From Hymenobacter convexus (GTDB lineage: Bacteria > Bacteroidota > Bacteroidia > Cytophagales > Hymenobacteraceae): DNA of 64,000 nucleotides. The notes under the pieces are model-generated. The model saw nothing but the letters and a program-made list of their open reading frames with translations. It was not told the origin of the DNA and ran no database searches. The position numbers and the translations under genes were made by a program. Where the stretch lies: NCBI RefSeq assembly GCF_030580955.1, contig NZ_JAUQON010000001.1:806001-870000 (forward strand), in the 5' to 3' direction. This document shows positions 55,749 through 64,000 of this stretch, in pieces; within the stretch, counting starts at the first letter, position 1, and the number at the start of each line of letters is the position of its first letter.

Positions 55749-58109
55749 ATGCCCGTTCTAAATTCCTTGCCGGCTTTCACCAAGCCATTGAAAACAACCT
55801 GGCTAAGCCTGCTTTTTTCGGTGCTGCTCCTGGCCTCTGCTCAGGCGCAAACGCTGACTGCCAAAGAAGACACCATGGCCGTGGACACCACCGCGGCCCG
55901 CGACGATTCCTACCGCCTCGAAGTGGGCTACACCACGCTCAGCAGCATCTCGGGGCAGGTGCGCAAGGTGTTCGACACGCGCGGCCTGGCTGAGGAGCTG
56001 CCCGACGTGGTGGAAAACCTCAAGGCCATTCAGTATACGCTCAAGCAAAAAGGGCAGGTGGTCGACATCAAGCAGCTGCAGATGTGCCAGCTCATGCTCA
56101 GCACCCTGCAGGACGAGCTGGGCGACTGGCGCACCGCCCTGGCGGGGGCCAACCAGCAGCTGGCGGCCATGCAGGCGAAGCTCCAAAGCATTGCCCCGCC
56201 GCCCCCGCGCCTGGCCAGCGCCGACGCCACCACGCTGGCCTTGGAACGCTCCGATTCGGCGCTGTGGGCACGGCAGCAGCGCATCGGCGGCTTGCTGGCC
56301 AAGCGGTTTTTGAAGGTGAAGCAACTGCAGACGCAGGTGGCCGCCAGCTACATCCAGGGCATGGAGCTGCAGGACGAGGTGGGCGACCAGATGCGCCGCT
56401 ACAGCCGCACCAGCGCCCAGCTCAACTACCCGCCGCTGTGGGATGCCGAGTCGATTCCGCCCGTTCCGGCCGACCCCAAGGCCCGCAAAGCCGGCCAGTA
56501 CCGCCGCGAAATCATCAACTTCTACTTCGCTCACAACTGGGACAACTGGGCCTATATGGCCCTCATCGGGCTGGTATTTTATGGCTGGGTGTCGTTCAAC
56601 TACCGACGGGCGAAGGCACAGGAGTTGGCCATTACGGAACCCTTTCGCTACCTGCGGCCGGGGCCGGTGGCGGCCACGCTGGTGGTGATGTTCAGCCTGG
56701 CGCCGGCCCTGGAGTTGCACCCGCCGCCCATCTACCTGGCGCTGTTGCAGCTGTTGCTGCTGGTGGCGCTCACGGCGGTGTTTGCGCGGAGCTGGCCGCG
56801 GCGGCTGTTTCTGGGGTGGCTGGGGCTGGTGGCGTTTTTCGTGTGGCTGAGCTTCACCAACGCCAACGCCACCACCGGCCTGGGAGCGCGCTGGGGGCTG
56901 CTGGGGCTCAATGCGCTGGCGGTGGGCGTGGGTGCGTTTCTGCTGTGGCGGCTGCGCGAAACGCTGGCCCAGATGCGCTTTTTGATTCCCGTGACGTGGC
57001 TGTTCATCGGGCTCAATGGCCTGGCCATCGTGTGCAACGTGGTGGGGCGGCTGAGCCTGGCCAAGATGTTCAGCACGGCGGCCATTTTCGGGCTCACGCA
57101 GGGCATCGGGCTGGCCGTGTTCATCGAGTCGTTCACCGAAGCCTTCCACCTCCAAATTCTGTGCAGCCGGGGCAGCGAGGGCGGCACGGCGGCCTTCGAC
57201 TACGACAAAATCGAGCCCCAACTCATGCGCCTGCTCACGGTGCTGGCCGGCGCGCTGTGGCTGATGGTGTTCACCTCGAACCTGAACGTGTACAACGCCA
57301 TCTACGGCTTCTTCGACCACTTCCTGACCGCGCCGCACCTCATTGGCAGCACTGAATTCACGTTCGGCAACGTGCTGCTGTTCTTCCTCATTCTCTACAT
57401 TTCGGCCTTGTTGCAGCGCTACATCGGCTACTTCTTCGGCGAGGTGGGCGACGACGATTCCGAGGCGCGCAAGCGGGGCTCGTGGCTGGTGGCGCTGCGG
57501 CTGCTGCTGGTGCTGGTGGGTTTTGCGCTGGCCACGGCCGCCACGGGACTGCCGCTGAGCAAAATCGCCATCGTGTTCGGCGCGCTCAGCGTGGGCATCG
57601 GCCTGGGTTTGCAGAGCATCGTGAATAACCTGGTGTCGGGCATTATCCTGATTTTCGAGCGGCCCTTCCACGTCGGCGACTTTATTGAGGTGGCCGGCAA
57701 GGCGGGCCGCGTGCAGGACATCGGCATCCGCTCCAGCAAGCTCACGTCCGTCACAGGCTCCGAAATCATCGTGCCCAACGGCGACCTGCTGTCCAACCAC
57801 GTCATCAACTGGACGCGCACCAACGACCACATCCGCGTGGACCTCGTGCTGAAAATGACCTCCGCCACCGACGACCTGCAAACCAACCTGCAGCAGGCCC
57901 GCGAACTGATTCAGGAGGAAATCAAAACCAGCCCCTACACCATGCACAACCTACCGCCCGAAATCCTGCTCAGCAGCATCAACGGCCAAGTCTACGAGCT
58001 CAAAGTACTGTTCTGGATTACCAACATCCGCCAGGAGCAGCTCACCAAGAGCGAGATTCTGGCGGGGATATACCGGCGGTTTACGGCGGAGGGGCTGACG
58101 TTGAGCTAG
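55749..58109 (+). CDS. MscS-family mechanosensitive channel, large (MscK/MscM-like)
   Basis: 786 aa. A signal-like N-terminus and a periplasmic coiled-coil region (residues 60-230, for example LADEL/LQDELGDWRTALAGAN) precede about 11 membrane helices. The conserved MscS core starts LPLSKIAIVFGALSVGIGLG, then LQSIVNNLVSGIILIFERPF, then VGDFIEVAGKAGRVQDIGIR, with the pore-lining Gly/Ala helix and the beta domain (GSEIIVPNGDLLSNHVINW). The cytoplasmic end is short. Predicted osmotic safety valve in the inner membrane. Single gene. Confidence 0.93.
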   Translation: MPVLNSLPAFTKPLKTTWLSLLFSVLLLASAQAQTLTAKEDTMAVDTTAARDDSYRLEVGYTTLSSISGQVRKVFDTRGLAEELPDVVENLKAIQYTLKQKGQVVDIKQLQMCQLMLSTLQDELGDWRTALAGANQQLAAMQAKLQSIAPPPPRLASADATTLALERSDSALWARQQRIGGLLAKRFLKVKQLQTQVAASYIQGMELQDEVGDQMRRYSRTSAQLNYPPLWDAESIPPVPADPKARKAGQYRREIINFYFAHNWDNWAYMALIGLVFYGWVSFNYRRAKAQELAITEPFRYLRPGPVAATLVVMFSLAPALELHPPPIYLALLQLLLLVALTAVFARSWPRRLFLGWLGLVAFFVWLSFTNANATTGLGARWGLLGLNALAVGVGAFLLWRLRETLAQMRFLIPVTWLFIGLNGLAIVCNVVGRLSLAKMFSTAAIFGLTQGIGLAVFIESFTEAFHLQILCSRGSEGGTAAFDYDKIEPQLMRLLTVLAGALWLMVFTSNLNVYNAIYGFFDHFLTAPHLIGSTEFTFGNVLLFFLILYISALLQRYIGYFFGEVGDDDSEARKRGSWLVALRLLLVLVGFALATAATGLPLSKIAIVFGALSVGIGLGLQSIVNNLVSGIILIFERPFHVGDFIEVAGKAGRVQDIGIRSSKLTSVTGSEIIVPNGDLLSNHVINWTRTNDHIRVDLVLKMTSATDDLQTNLQQARELIQEEIKTSPYTMHNLPPEILLSSINGQVYELKVLFWITNIRQEQLTKSEILAGIYRRFTAEGLTLS

Positions 58110-58112
58110 GCA

Positions 58113-58135
58113 GTAGCGCGGACTTTGTAGTCCAT
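58113..58135. repeat. Partial family B repeat (one arm)
   Basis: AGTAGCGCGGACTTTGTAGT... matches the left arm at 22686 but has no complementary right arm. It lies between the channel stop and the receptor gene. Confidence 0.6.
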
Positions 58136-58220
58136 GTCTCTGCCCCGTATGGTTAAAAAACTGATTTGCGGAAACAACCCTGGCCGGCGCAGGCGTGCCT
58201 TTGGGAGCAAATCAGTTTCT

Positions 58221-60830
58221 ATGCTCCCACGAATTACTACCGCTACCTTGTTCGCCAGCATGGCTGTCGGAAGCATTTATTCCCGCGCTTATGCCCAGCA
58301 GGCGCCGGCCCAGCCCACGATTGACCGGCTGGGCCCGGCGGCCCGGGCCGCCGGCCGCCTCACCGGCACCGTGACCGATGCCGGCACTGGCAAGCCCATT
58401 GCGTACGCTTCCGTGGCGGTGCTCAACGCCGCCGGGAGCCCGGTGAGCGGGGCCGTGTGCGGCGACGACGGTGCCTTCGTGCTGCCGGGCCTCGCGCCGG
58501 GCACGTATGCGTTGCGCATCAGCTTTTTGGGTTATCAGGACCTTACCCGGGCGGGCATCGTGGTGCCTGAAACCGGCGGGACGCTGCCGCTGGGCGCGTT
58601 GCCGCTCACGCCCACCACCCAGAAGCTGGGCGAAGTGGTGGTGACGGCCCGCAAGCCGCTGATTGAGGAAAAGGTGGACCGCACGGTGTACAATGCCGAA
58701 AACGACGAGACGACCCGCGGCGGCGACGCCACCGACGTGCTCAAGCGCGTACCGCTGCTGAGCGTGGACCTGGACGGCAACGTGAGCTTGCGCGGCAGCC
58801 AGAACATTCGGGTGCTGATTAACAACAAGCCCTCGACCATCATGGCCAACAGCATTGCCGATGGGCTGCGGCAGCTGCCGGCCGACCAGATTAAGGCCGT
58901 GGAAGTCATCACCTCGCCCTCGGCGAAGTACGACGCCGAGGGCTCGGGCGGCATCATCAACATCGTCACCAAAACCAACACCCTGCGCGGCGGCCAGCTG
59001 AGTGTGGACGGCAGCGGCGGCACCCGCTCGGGCACGCTGAACCTGAGCGGCGGCTACCGCACCGGCCGGATGGGCTTTGCGCTGGGCGGCTTCGGGCGGG
59101 CCGGCTACAACACGCCGGGCAGTTTCACCAACACCCAGCTGACCACCAACCCCGCCACAGGTCTGCAAACCCGCACCACCCAGGCCGCCGCCACGCGCCA
59201 GCAGCAGTTGTTCGGCCGCTACACCCTGGGCTGGGACTACGACCTGAACGCCCGCAACTCCCTGGCCGCCTCGCTGGCCTACGGCACCCGCAATGCCACC
59301 ACCTACCAGGACGACCTGGCCACCAGCACCATACCCCTGGCCCCGGGCGCCGCCGCCACCTCGCTGCGCAACGTGAAAACCAGCGACGAATCGGGCACCG
59401 TGGACGCCAGCCTGAGCTACACCCACACCTACGAAACGGCCCAGCGCGAGCTGAGCGTGCTGGCCTTGTTCAGCCGCAACAACCGCACCTACGACTTCAC
59501 CAACGACATCTACGCCGCCAGCGATGCCCGCACCATTGGTGTTTCGGGCAACGCCAACCCCAGCGCCAACCAGGAGGTGACGGCGCAAGTGGACTACCAG
59601 ACGCCGACGGGCAAAAACCAGCTGCTGGAGCTGGGGGCGAAGGAAATCCGGCGGACCGTGCAGAGCGACTACCGCTACTTCGGCCAACTGGCGCTTTCGC
59701 AAGCCAACAATTCGTTTGATTATAACCAGAACGTGGCGTCGGGGTACGCGGCCTACACCCTGGCCCTGCCCCACAGCATCACCCTGAAACCGGGCCTGCG
59801 CTACGAATACACCGACATTACGGCCGATTTCGGCACCGGCACGGTGGAAGAAATTCCCAGCTACGGGGTGCTGGTGCCCAGCCTGAACCTGCTGCACAAA
59901 CTGGCCAACGGCAACGCCCTGCGCTTGGCCTACAACCGTCGTATCCAGCGCCCCTCGCTGCAGTTTTTGAACCCCAACCTGCAAGCTGCCAATCCCTTGC
60001 TGCAAACGCAGGGCAACCCCGTGCTGCGCCCCGAGTACACCAACAACTACGAACTGGGCTACAGCACGCTGCTCAAGCAGGCCAGCCTGAATTTCAGCGC
60101 TTTCGTGCGCAATACCACGGGCTCCATCCAGTCGGTGCGCACGCCGCTGGGCGACGCCAACTACCCCGGCGCCGTGCTGGTCACCTACCAAAACATCGGG
60201 CAGGAAACCGCCTCAGGCGGCAGCGTGTACGCCGGGCTGGATATCGGCGACAAGCTCAGCTTCAGCGGTGGCGTGGACACCTACTATTTGGTGCTGCGCA
60301 ACAACGTGGCCGACCCCGTTTATGCCGCCCGCAATGCGGGCCTGGTGGTGGCCGGCCGCCTCTACGGCAGCTACGCGCTACCCAGGCACTGGGGGCTGCA
60401 GGTGTTCGGCTTCTACCGGGGCCAGCAGGTGCAGCTGCAGGGCGACCAAAACAACTTCTTCGTCTATAGCTTCAGCCTGAAGCGCGAGTTTGCCGATAAA
60501 AAGGGCGCCTTGGGTTTTGGAGCTGAGAATTTCTTTTCGCCGAGCAACACCGTGCGCAGCGAAATCATCAGCCCGCTGCTCCGCCAAAACAGCAGCACCA
60601 TCCAGCATATCACCAGCTTCAAAGTCTATTTCAGCTACCGCATCGGCAAGCTGACCGCCGAACCCCGCCCGCACCGCAACGTGCAAAACAACGATCTCAA
60701 AACCGAGGAGAATGGCGGGGGCAGCCAGGGCACCGGCCGCACCCCCGATGCCGTCCGTCCCGCTCCGGCGCCGGCACCGGCGCCCGTTCCAACTTCTGCG
60801 CCGGCCACCACCCCCGCCGGCCGGCCCTAA
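58221..60830 (+). CDS. Outer-membrane beta-barrel receptor (TonB-dependent receptor-like, CarboxypepD_reg plug)
   Basis: 869 aa from the ATG at 58221, which gives a signal peptide (LFASMAVGSIYSRAYAQ); starts at 58134 or 58149 are possible. Residues 45-120 are a carboxypeptidase-regulatory-like domain (LTGTVTDAGTGKPIAYASVA). The plug follows (ATDVLKRVPLLSVDLDGNVS, LRGSQNIRVLINNKPSTIMA, SGGIINIVTKTN), then a long barrel of the OMP_b-brl_3 type. It ends with a linker and Pro/Ala tail (PAPAPAPAPVPTSAPATTP). No SusD partner is next to it, so the ligand is unknown. No TonB box is visible. Confidence 0.9.
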   Translation: MLPRITTATLFASMAVGSIYSRAYAQQAPAQPTIDRLGPAARAAGRLTGTVTDAGTGKPIAYASVAVLNAAGSPVSGAVCGDDGAFVLPGLAPGTYALRISFLGYQDLTRAGIVVPETGGTLPLGALPLTPTTQKLGEVVVTARKPLIEEKVDRTVYNAENDETTRGGDATDVLKRVPLLSVDLDGNVSLRGSQNIRVLINNKPSTIMANSIADGLRQLPADQIKAVEVITSPSAKYDAEGSGGIINIVTKTNTLRGGQLSVDGSGGTRSGTLNLSGGYRTGRMGFALGGFGRAGYNTPGSFTNTQLTTNPATGLQTRTTQAAATRQQQLFGRYTLGWDYDLNARNSLAASLAYGTRNATTYQDDLATSTIPLAPGAAATSLRNVKTSDESGTVDASLSYTHTYETAQRELSVLALFSRNNRTYDFTNDIYAASDARTIGVSGNANPSANQEVTAQVDYQTPTGKNQLLELGAKEIRRTVQSDYRYFGQLALSQANNSFDYNQNVASGYAAYTLALPHSITLKPGLRYEYTDITADFGTGTVEEIPSYGVLVPSLNLLHKLANGNALRLAYNRRIQRPSLQFLNPNLQAANPLLQTQGNPVLRPEYTNNYELGYSTLLKQASLNFSAFVRNTTGSIQSVRTPLGDANYPGAVLVTYQNIGQETASGGSVYAGLDIGDKLSFSGGVDTYYLVLRNNVADPVYAARNAGLVVAGRLYGSYALPRHWGLQVFGFYRGQQVQLQGDQNNFFVYSFSLKREFADKKGALGFGAENFFSPSNTVRSEIISPLLRQNSSTIQHITSFKVYFSYRIGKLTAEPRPHRNVQNNDLKTEENGGGSQGTGRTPDAVRPAPAPAPAPVPTSAPATTPAGRP

Positions 60831-60901
60831 GAAGCTTTCTTGTGCTGACTCCAGGCCAAGCTGAAAGGCCCGCCTACCTTGCAAGCCGAATCAAATGGGA
60901 C

Positions 60902-61840
60902 ATGGATAAAGGTGCTTTGCTAAGGCGTTTCGCCAGAATACTGGGGTGGTGCCTATTCTTCCTAAGTGCCTGCCAGCGGCCCGACGACGCCGTAGTCACC
61001 CTCAAAAACCGGCAGTACCACCGCACGCCGGCCCAATTGGCTCAAGGCCAAATCACGCCCACCTTACAAGATGCCGACTACCAGTTGGTGAGCGACATGG
61101 CCATGCTCAGCGCCATCGTGTATTCAGGTGTGAAGGTGCCCAACCACCGCCCCGACTACCGCCAGGACACCGCCAAGTACGCCGTGGAGCGGCGCGAGCT
61201 GGCCCGGCGCGGCTGGCGTCCGTTTCCCTTTGCTTATCCGTTGAAGGCGGCGCCGGGCCAGAAACTGCTGGGCGGACTGGTGTACGATGTGTGGGTGCAG
61301 GCGCGGCCCGGCGCCCGGCCGCTGGCGGTGCTGGTGTTTCGGGGCACCAACTACCTGGAGTTTGCCGACTGGGTGGCCAACACCCGGCCCGTGACGAATT
61401 GGCCCGGCCTGTGGGACCAATACGAGCAGGCCCGCGCCCTCACGCCCGCCGTGGTCGCCCGGCTCGATTCGGCTTACGGCGGCCGGGAGCGGATTTTTGC
61501 CGCCGGCCATTCGCTGGGCGGCGGGCTGGCCCAGCACGCCGGCTACACCTGCCCGCGCATCGAGAAGGTGTTCGCCTTCAACTCCTCGCCGCTCACGGGC
61601 TACTTCGACCTGGCCAGAAAGGAGCGGCTGTTTCATGGCAGTCGGCGCCGCACCTTTCTCGTGTACGAGAGCTACGAAGTGCTGGCCCTGTTTCGGGCTG
61701 TGCCGTCGTATCTGGACCGTTTTCGCAACCTGGATATTGTGGCGGTGCGCTACAACTTCACCACCGGCCTCGATTCGCCTTCGCCCTTCCGGCAGCACGC
61801 CATGCAGCGCCTGGTGGCGGGGTTGAACGCGCAGCAATAG
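60902..61840 (+). CDS. Lipase-family (class 3-like) lipoprotein
   Basis: 312 aa from the ATG at 60902 (MDKGALLRRFARILGWCLFF), with a probable lipobox LFFLSAC. The alpha/beta-hydrolase part has VLVFRGTNYLEFADWVANTR (oxyanion region), FAAGHSLGGGLAQHAGY with the nucleophile S204, and later an Asp/His-containing end (NLDIVAVRYNFTTGLDSPSP). Class 3-like lipases act on acylglycerols or esters. An upstream in-frame start at 60842 is possible. A weak, imperfect hairpin follows near 61850. Confidence 0.85.
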   Translation: MDKGALLRRFARILGWCLFFLSACQRPDDAVVTLKNRQYHRTPAQLAQGQITPTLQDADYQLVSDMAMLSAIVYSGVKVPNHRPDYRQDTAKYAVERRELARRGWRPFPFAYPLKAAPGQKLLGGLVYDVWVQARPGARPLAVLVFRGTNYLEFADWVANTRPVTNWPGLWDQYEQARALTPAVVARLDSAYGGRERIFAAGHSLGGGLAQHAGYTCPRIEKVFAFNSSPLTGYFDLARKERLFHGSRRRTFLVYESYEVLALFRAVPSYLDRFRNLDIVAVRYNFTTGLDSPSPFRQHAMQRLVAGLNAQQ

Positions 61841-61928
61841 CCCAAAAAAAGAGGCCGGCCGTGGGAGCGACCAGCCTCGGGCTCAGCAGCACGGTTCAAC
61901 TGCACAACGGGGCGAAGGCGCCTTCGCC

Positions 61929-62918
61929 TTAATTCTTCAGCAGCAGCTGCGACTGCGTGAACGTGCCCGACAGGTTGGCCACCTTCACGGTGGTCACGTA
62001 GCTGCCGGCGGCCAGCGCCGACACGTCCAAATCAATCATCTTTTCGCCGGCGCTCAGCGTGCCCAGCACCTGCCGGAGCACCTGCTGGCCGGTCATCGAC
62101 ACAACGGTGACCTGCACCTCGGAAGGCGTGCGCAGCACCACCGGAATCCGGGTCAGGTCGCTGGCCGGGTTCGGGAAATTCTGGCGAATCTGGAACTGGG
62201 TTTCGGCCGCGGCGCTCTTGGTGGCCAACGCCGTGGACGACACAAACGCGTCCCAACTGAGCACGTAGCCCGCCGTCAGGCTGCCCGTGATGGTGCCCAT
62301 CTCGGTGGCCGTGCCGTCCGAAAACACGTTGTCGCTGGCGTTGTAGGTGTAGCCGCTCATGCCCTTGGTGTAGCCATAGGCCGTGGCCGCGTTCACCGTC
62401 GCCACGGCGCTGGTGGCGCTTTCCGGAAAGGCAATTTGGGAGATGAGCAGGCTGGTGCCCGAGGCGGTGTAGATGTGCACGTGGATGTGCGTGGCGCGGC
62501 TTTGGTACCAGCCGGGAAAGATGCTGGTGAAGCTCACCAGGCCGTTGGCGTCGGTGGTTTGGCGGCCGCGCAGGAAATCCTGCGTGGTGTAATTGGTGGG
62601 CTGCATGGTGGAGCCGCCGTACTGCGAGTAGTTGCCGTCTTTGTCGCAGTGCCAGATGTCGACCAGCAGTCCGGCCACGGCCGCGCAGTTGCTGAGCACG
62701 TTTTTCACCGAGATGTTGATGGTGAACGGCACGCCCGTGCGGGTGCCGACGATGTTATTGCGCACGTAGCTGGCCGGGTTGATGGTGGGGAACGGCCCGG
62801 CCGTTTCGGTGCTGGCCACCGTGCAGGCCTCGGCTTCGCTGCCGCCCAGCAAAGACGGGCCCACCACCGCCATGCCCAGAAAGCCAAAGCTTTTTTTCAG
62901 GAAGTCGATTCTGTTCAT
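61929..62918 (-). CDS. Intradiol ring-cleavage dioxygenase with T9SS sorting tail
   Basis: 329 aa. The N-terminus (MNRIDFLKKSFGFLGMAVVG) is a signal peptide. The dioxygenase domain (residues 30-205) has VDIWHCDKDGNYSQYGG and FPGWYQSRATHIHVHIYTAS. These contain the expected Tyr, Tyr, His and His Fe(III) ligands of catechol/protocatechuate-type enzymes. The last about 85 residues (FQIRQNFPNPASDLTRIPVV, ending SGTFTQSQLLLKN) are a type IX secretion C-terminal domain. The enzyme would be exported to the surface or medium to open catechol-like rings. It is a single-chain form; no alpha partner is adjacent. Confidence 0.9.
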   Translation of the reverse strand: MNRIDFLKKSFGFLGMAVVGPSLLGGSEAEACTVASTETAGPFPTINPASYVRNNIVGTRTGVPFTINISVKNVLSNCAAVAGLLVDIWHCDKDGNYSQYGGSTMQPTNYTTQDFLRGRQTTDANGLVSFTSIFPGWYQSRATHIHVHIYTASGTSLLISQIAFPESATSAVATVNAATAYGYTKGMSGYTYNASDNVFSDGTATEMGTITGSLTAGYVLSWDAFVSSTALATKSAAAETQFQIRQNFPNPASDLTRIPVVLRTPSEVQVTVVSMTGQQVLRQVLGTLSAGEKMIDLDVSALAAGSYVTTVKVANLSGTFTQSQLLLKN

Positions 62919-62974
62919 AAACGGAAAAATTGAAGCATGCGTTGGGGTGAAGGATTAAAGGAAGTGGCCTTTTA

Positions 62975-63077
62975 AACGTCATGCAGAGCGCAGCGAAGCA
63001 TCTTTACCGCAGCAGTAAATCAATCGATTTGATTGCGTTGAGCGGGCAAGATGCTTCGCTGCGCTCTGCATGACGTT
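62975..63077. repeat. Palindromic repeat, family A (CAGCG variant)
   Basis: AACGTCATGCAGAGCGCAGC... with complementary right arm to 63077, centre AATCAATCGATTTGATT itself a dyad. It lies between two minus-strand genes. Confidence 0.9.
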
Positions 63078-63092
63078 CTGATTTGCAAAGTA

Positions 63093-63752
63093 TTATAGAC
63101 TAAATTCCAGGTAAAGCAGCATGGCCGTTTCAGCCAGCGCCTCAAAGTCAATTCCGGGCGTTTCCCAGAGCAGCAGTGCGTCGCGGTGTTCGGCCAGCCG
63201 GTCTTCGATTTCAAACGAGCCATTGAGGACGTAGCACAGCGAATAGCCGGTCGGGTCGAGGACCGGAATGCGGCCCTTCACCCGGCTGTCGTACAGGCCC
63301 ACCCGCACCGGCAACGGGTGGTCGGCGGGGCCCACCAGGGCATTCTTTGCCGTCAGCGGCAGCTCCAGTTCCTGCACCGCCCGCGCGGCGGCCAGTGGCA
63401 CCGACGCCGCTATCAGCAGGAGGTTGACCGTTTCTTTTTCAAAGGGATTGGTGAGCGTGAGCGGAGCATCTGCGACCGGAACGGCATAAATGTAGCCCGG
63501 TCGCAGCACGCTTTCCGTTTCCTGGCGCGTGGCCAGCAGCGCCCCACCCACAATGGGCAGCACCAATAACTGGCCGCCCAGGCCGGCCGCCTCCACCTGC
63601 ACCGAAGCGCCAGGCCGGATGAACACATCATCGAGCCGGACCAAATGCTCGACGCTGGTCCGGTACGTTTGGCTGCCTGCTGCTTTGAGTACGGTGCGGC
63701 GGTCGGCCTTCAAAAACCGGGATTTATAAACGGGCGGCGGCGCAATGGTCAT
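63093..63752 (-). CDS. Pirin/cupin-like protein (tentative)
   Basis: 219 aa, soluble, no signal. All-beta with two cupin-like halves: LVRLDDVFIRPGASVQVEAA with LRPGYIYAVPVADAPLTLTN, then VRVGLYDSRVKGRIPVLDPT with SLCYVLNGSFEIEDRLAEHR. This layout, and the closing ALLLWETPGIDFEALAETAM, resemble the pirin/bicupin type. The metal-binding histidines of pirin are not obvious. Function unknown; a redox or metabolite-sensing role would be speculative. Confidence 0.6.
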   Translation of the reverse strand: MTIAPPPVYKSRFLKADRRTVLKAAGSQTYRTSVEHLVRLDDVFIRPGASVQVEAAGLGGQLLVLPIVGGALLATRQETESVLRPGYIYAVPVADAPLTLTNPFEKETVNLLLIAASVPLAAARAVQELELPLTAKNALVGPADHPLPVRVGLYDSRVKGRIPVLDPTGYSLCYVLNGSFEIEDRLAEHRDALLLWETPGIDFEALAETAMLLYLEFSL

Positions 63753-63902
63753 GAGGGAGATGCAGCGGTGGGAGGGCCAGGGGTTGGTGTTTCAAAAATC
63801 CGCAATGCGCTGGAAGCCTACCCGTCGCAATCGACGGTTGGCGCCCTGCACTCGCCCAATGGACCGCCCGCACCCGTCGCAACCCTACCTGGCCGGGCGC
63901 CA

Positions 63903-63940
63903 AAACGCCCCGCCCGGCAAGAACCCGGACGGGGCGTTTC
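63903..63940 (-). terminator. Terminator of the gene entering from the right edge
   Basis: AAACGCCCCGCCCGG, loop, CCGGACGGGGCGTTT with one mismatch. It lies just after the stop codon at 63958 (minus strand). Confidence 0.8.
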
Positions 63941-63957
63941 AGCGAAGGCAATTCGGA

Positions 63958-64000
63958 TTACTGCAGCGTCACGCGCTGCGTCACGGCCGGGTTGGCATCG
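63958..64000 (-). CDS. C-terminal end of a further gene, cut by the window edge
   Basis: The minus strand reads ...DANPAVTQRVTLQ then TAA (63958-63960), followed by the terminator at 63903. Only 13 residues plus a partial codon are visible. No family can be assigned. Between this and 63752 I see no gene. Confidence 0.5.
   Translation of the reverse strand, partial: DANPAVTQRVTLQ

Noticed and set aside
55496-55993. 165-residue plus-strand frame upstream of the MscS gene
   Set aside because: It overlaps the channel gene in another frame and has no recognisable domain.

Overview
The window is 64 kb of GC-rich, densely packed chromosomal DNA. It looks like a Hymenobacter-type member of the Bacteroidota (Cytophagales). 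The evidence is: exact or near TAnnTTTG -7 boxes upstream of several genes; a secreted enzyme with a type IX secretion C-terminal sorting tail; an OMP_b-brl/TonB-receptor-type barrel with a carboxypeptidase-regulatory-like plug; and families common in that order (DUF2339, DUF4126, DUF5694, DUF805, YdeI-like, Spy-like). The genus is an inference. I see no rRNA, tRNA, CRISPR array, transposase or phage gene.

Layout. 1-6.9 kb: truncated S9 peptidase, exported methyltransferase, small proteins, a SHOCT/membrane protein, a yellow/MRJP-like lipoprotein and a 3D/RlpA-like secreted protein. 7.3-12.0 kb: 2-oxoglutarate dehydrogenase E1 and a two-lipoyl E2; the matching E3 (lpd) lies apart at 26.3 kb. 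12.1-16.1 kb: a Crp/Fnr regulator with an N-terminal cysteine cluster, then two tandem operator-like dyads, then four Roadblock/LC7-like paralogues interleaved with a single-pass membrane protein. 16.2-22.0 kb: a 1917-residue DUF2339-type membrane protein with four internal tandem repeats. 22.1-31.9 kb: DUF4126, truncated hemoglobin, EamA transporter, M1 peptidase, lpd, NTF2-like, YdeI-like, DUF5694, a probable diadenylate cyclase and DUF805. 32.2-45.4 kb: TPR protein, a pair of small basic membrane proteins, cold-shock protein, RlmF, S41 protease, RluF, stress SDR, Thr-rich lipoprotein, PAP2, ALDH and a lipoprotein. 45.4-50.6 kb: two Spy-like proteins, a GT39-like enzyme overlapping a GMC oxidoreductase, and a thioesterase. 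50.8-64 kb: second M1 peptidase, hybrid histidine kinase, MscS-type channel, outer-membrane barrel, lipase, T9SS-exported intradiol dioxygenase, a pirin/cupin-like protein and the end of another gene.

Most genes are single-gene housekeeping or envelope units separated by strong hairpin terminators. The most distinctive feature is the 12.2-16.1 kb region, where a probable redox-sensing regulator gene sits next to candidate operators and an array of Roadblock-fold proteins with no GTPase beside it. The second is a dispersed set of long palindromic intergenic repeats in at least four families. Their arms differ between copies but stay complementary within each copy. One supplies the stop codon of the DUF2339 gene.

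Limits: all family calls are by eye from motifs. No similarity search, structure prediction or promoter mapping was run.
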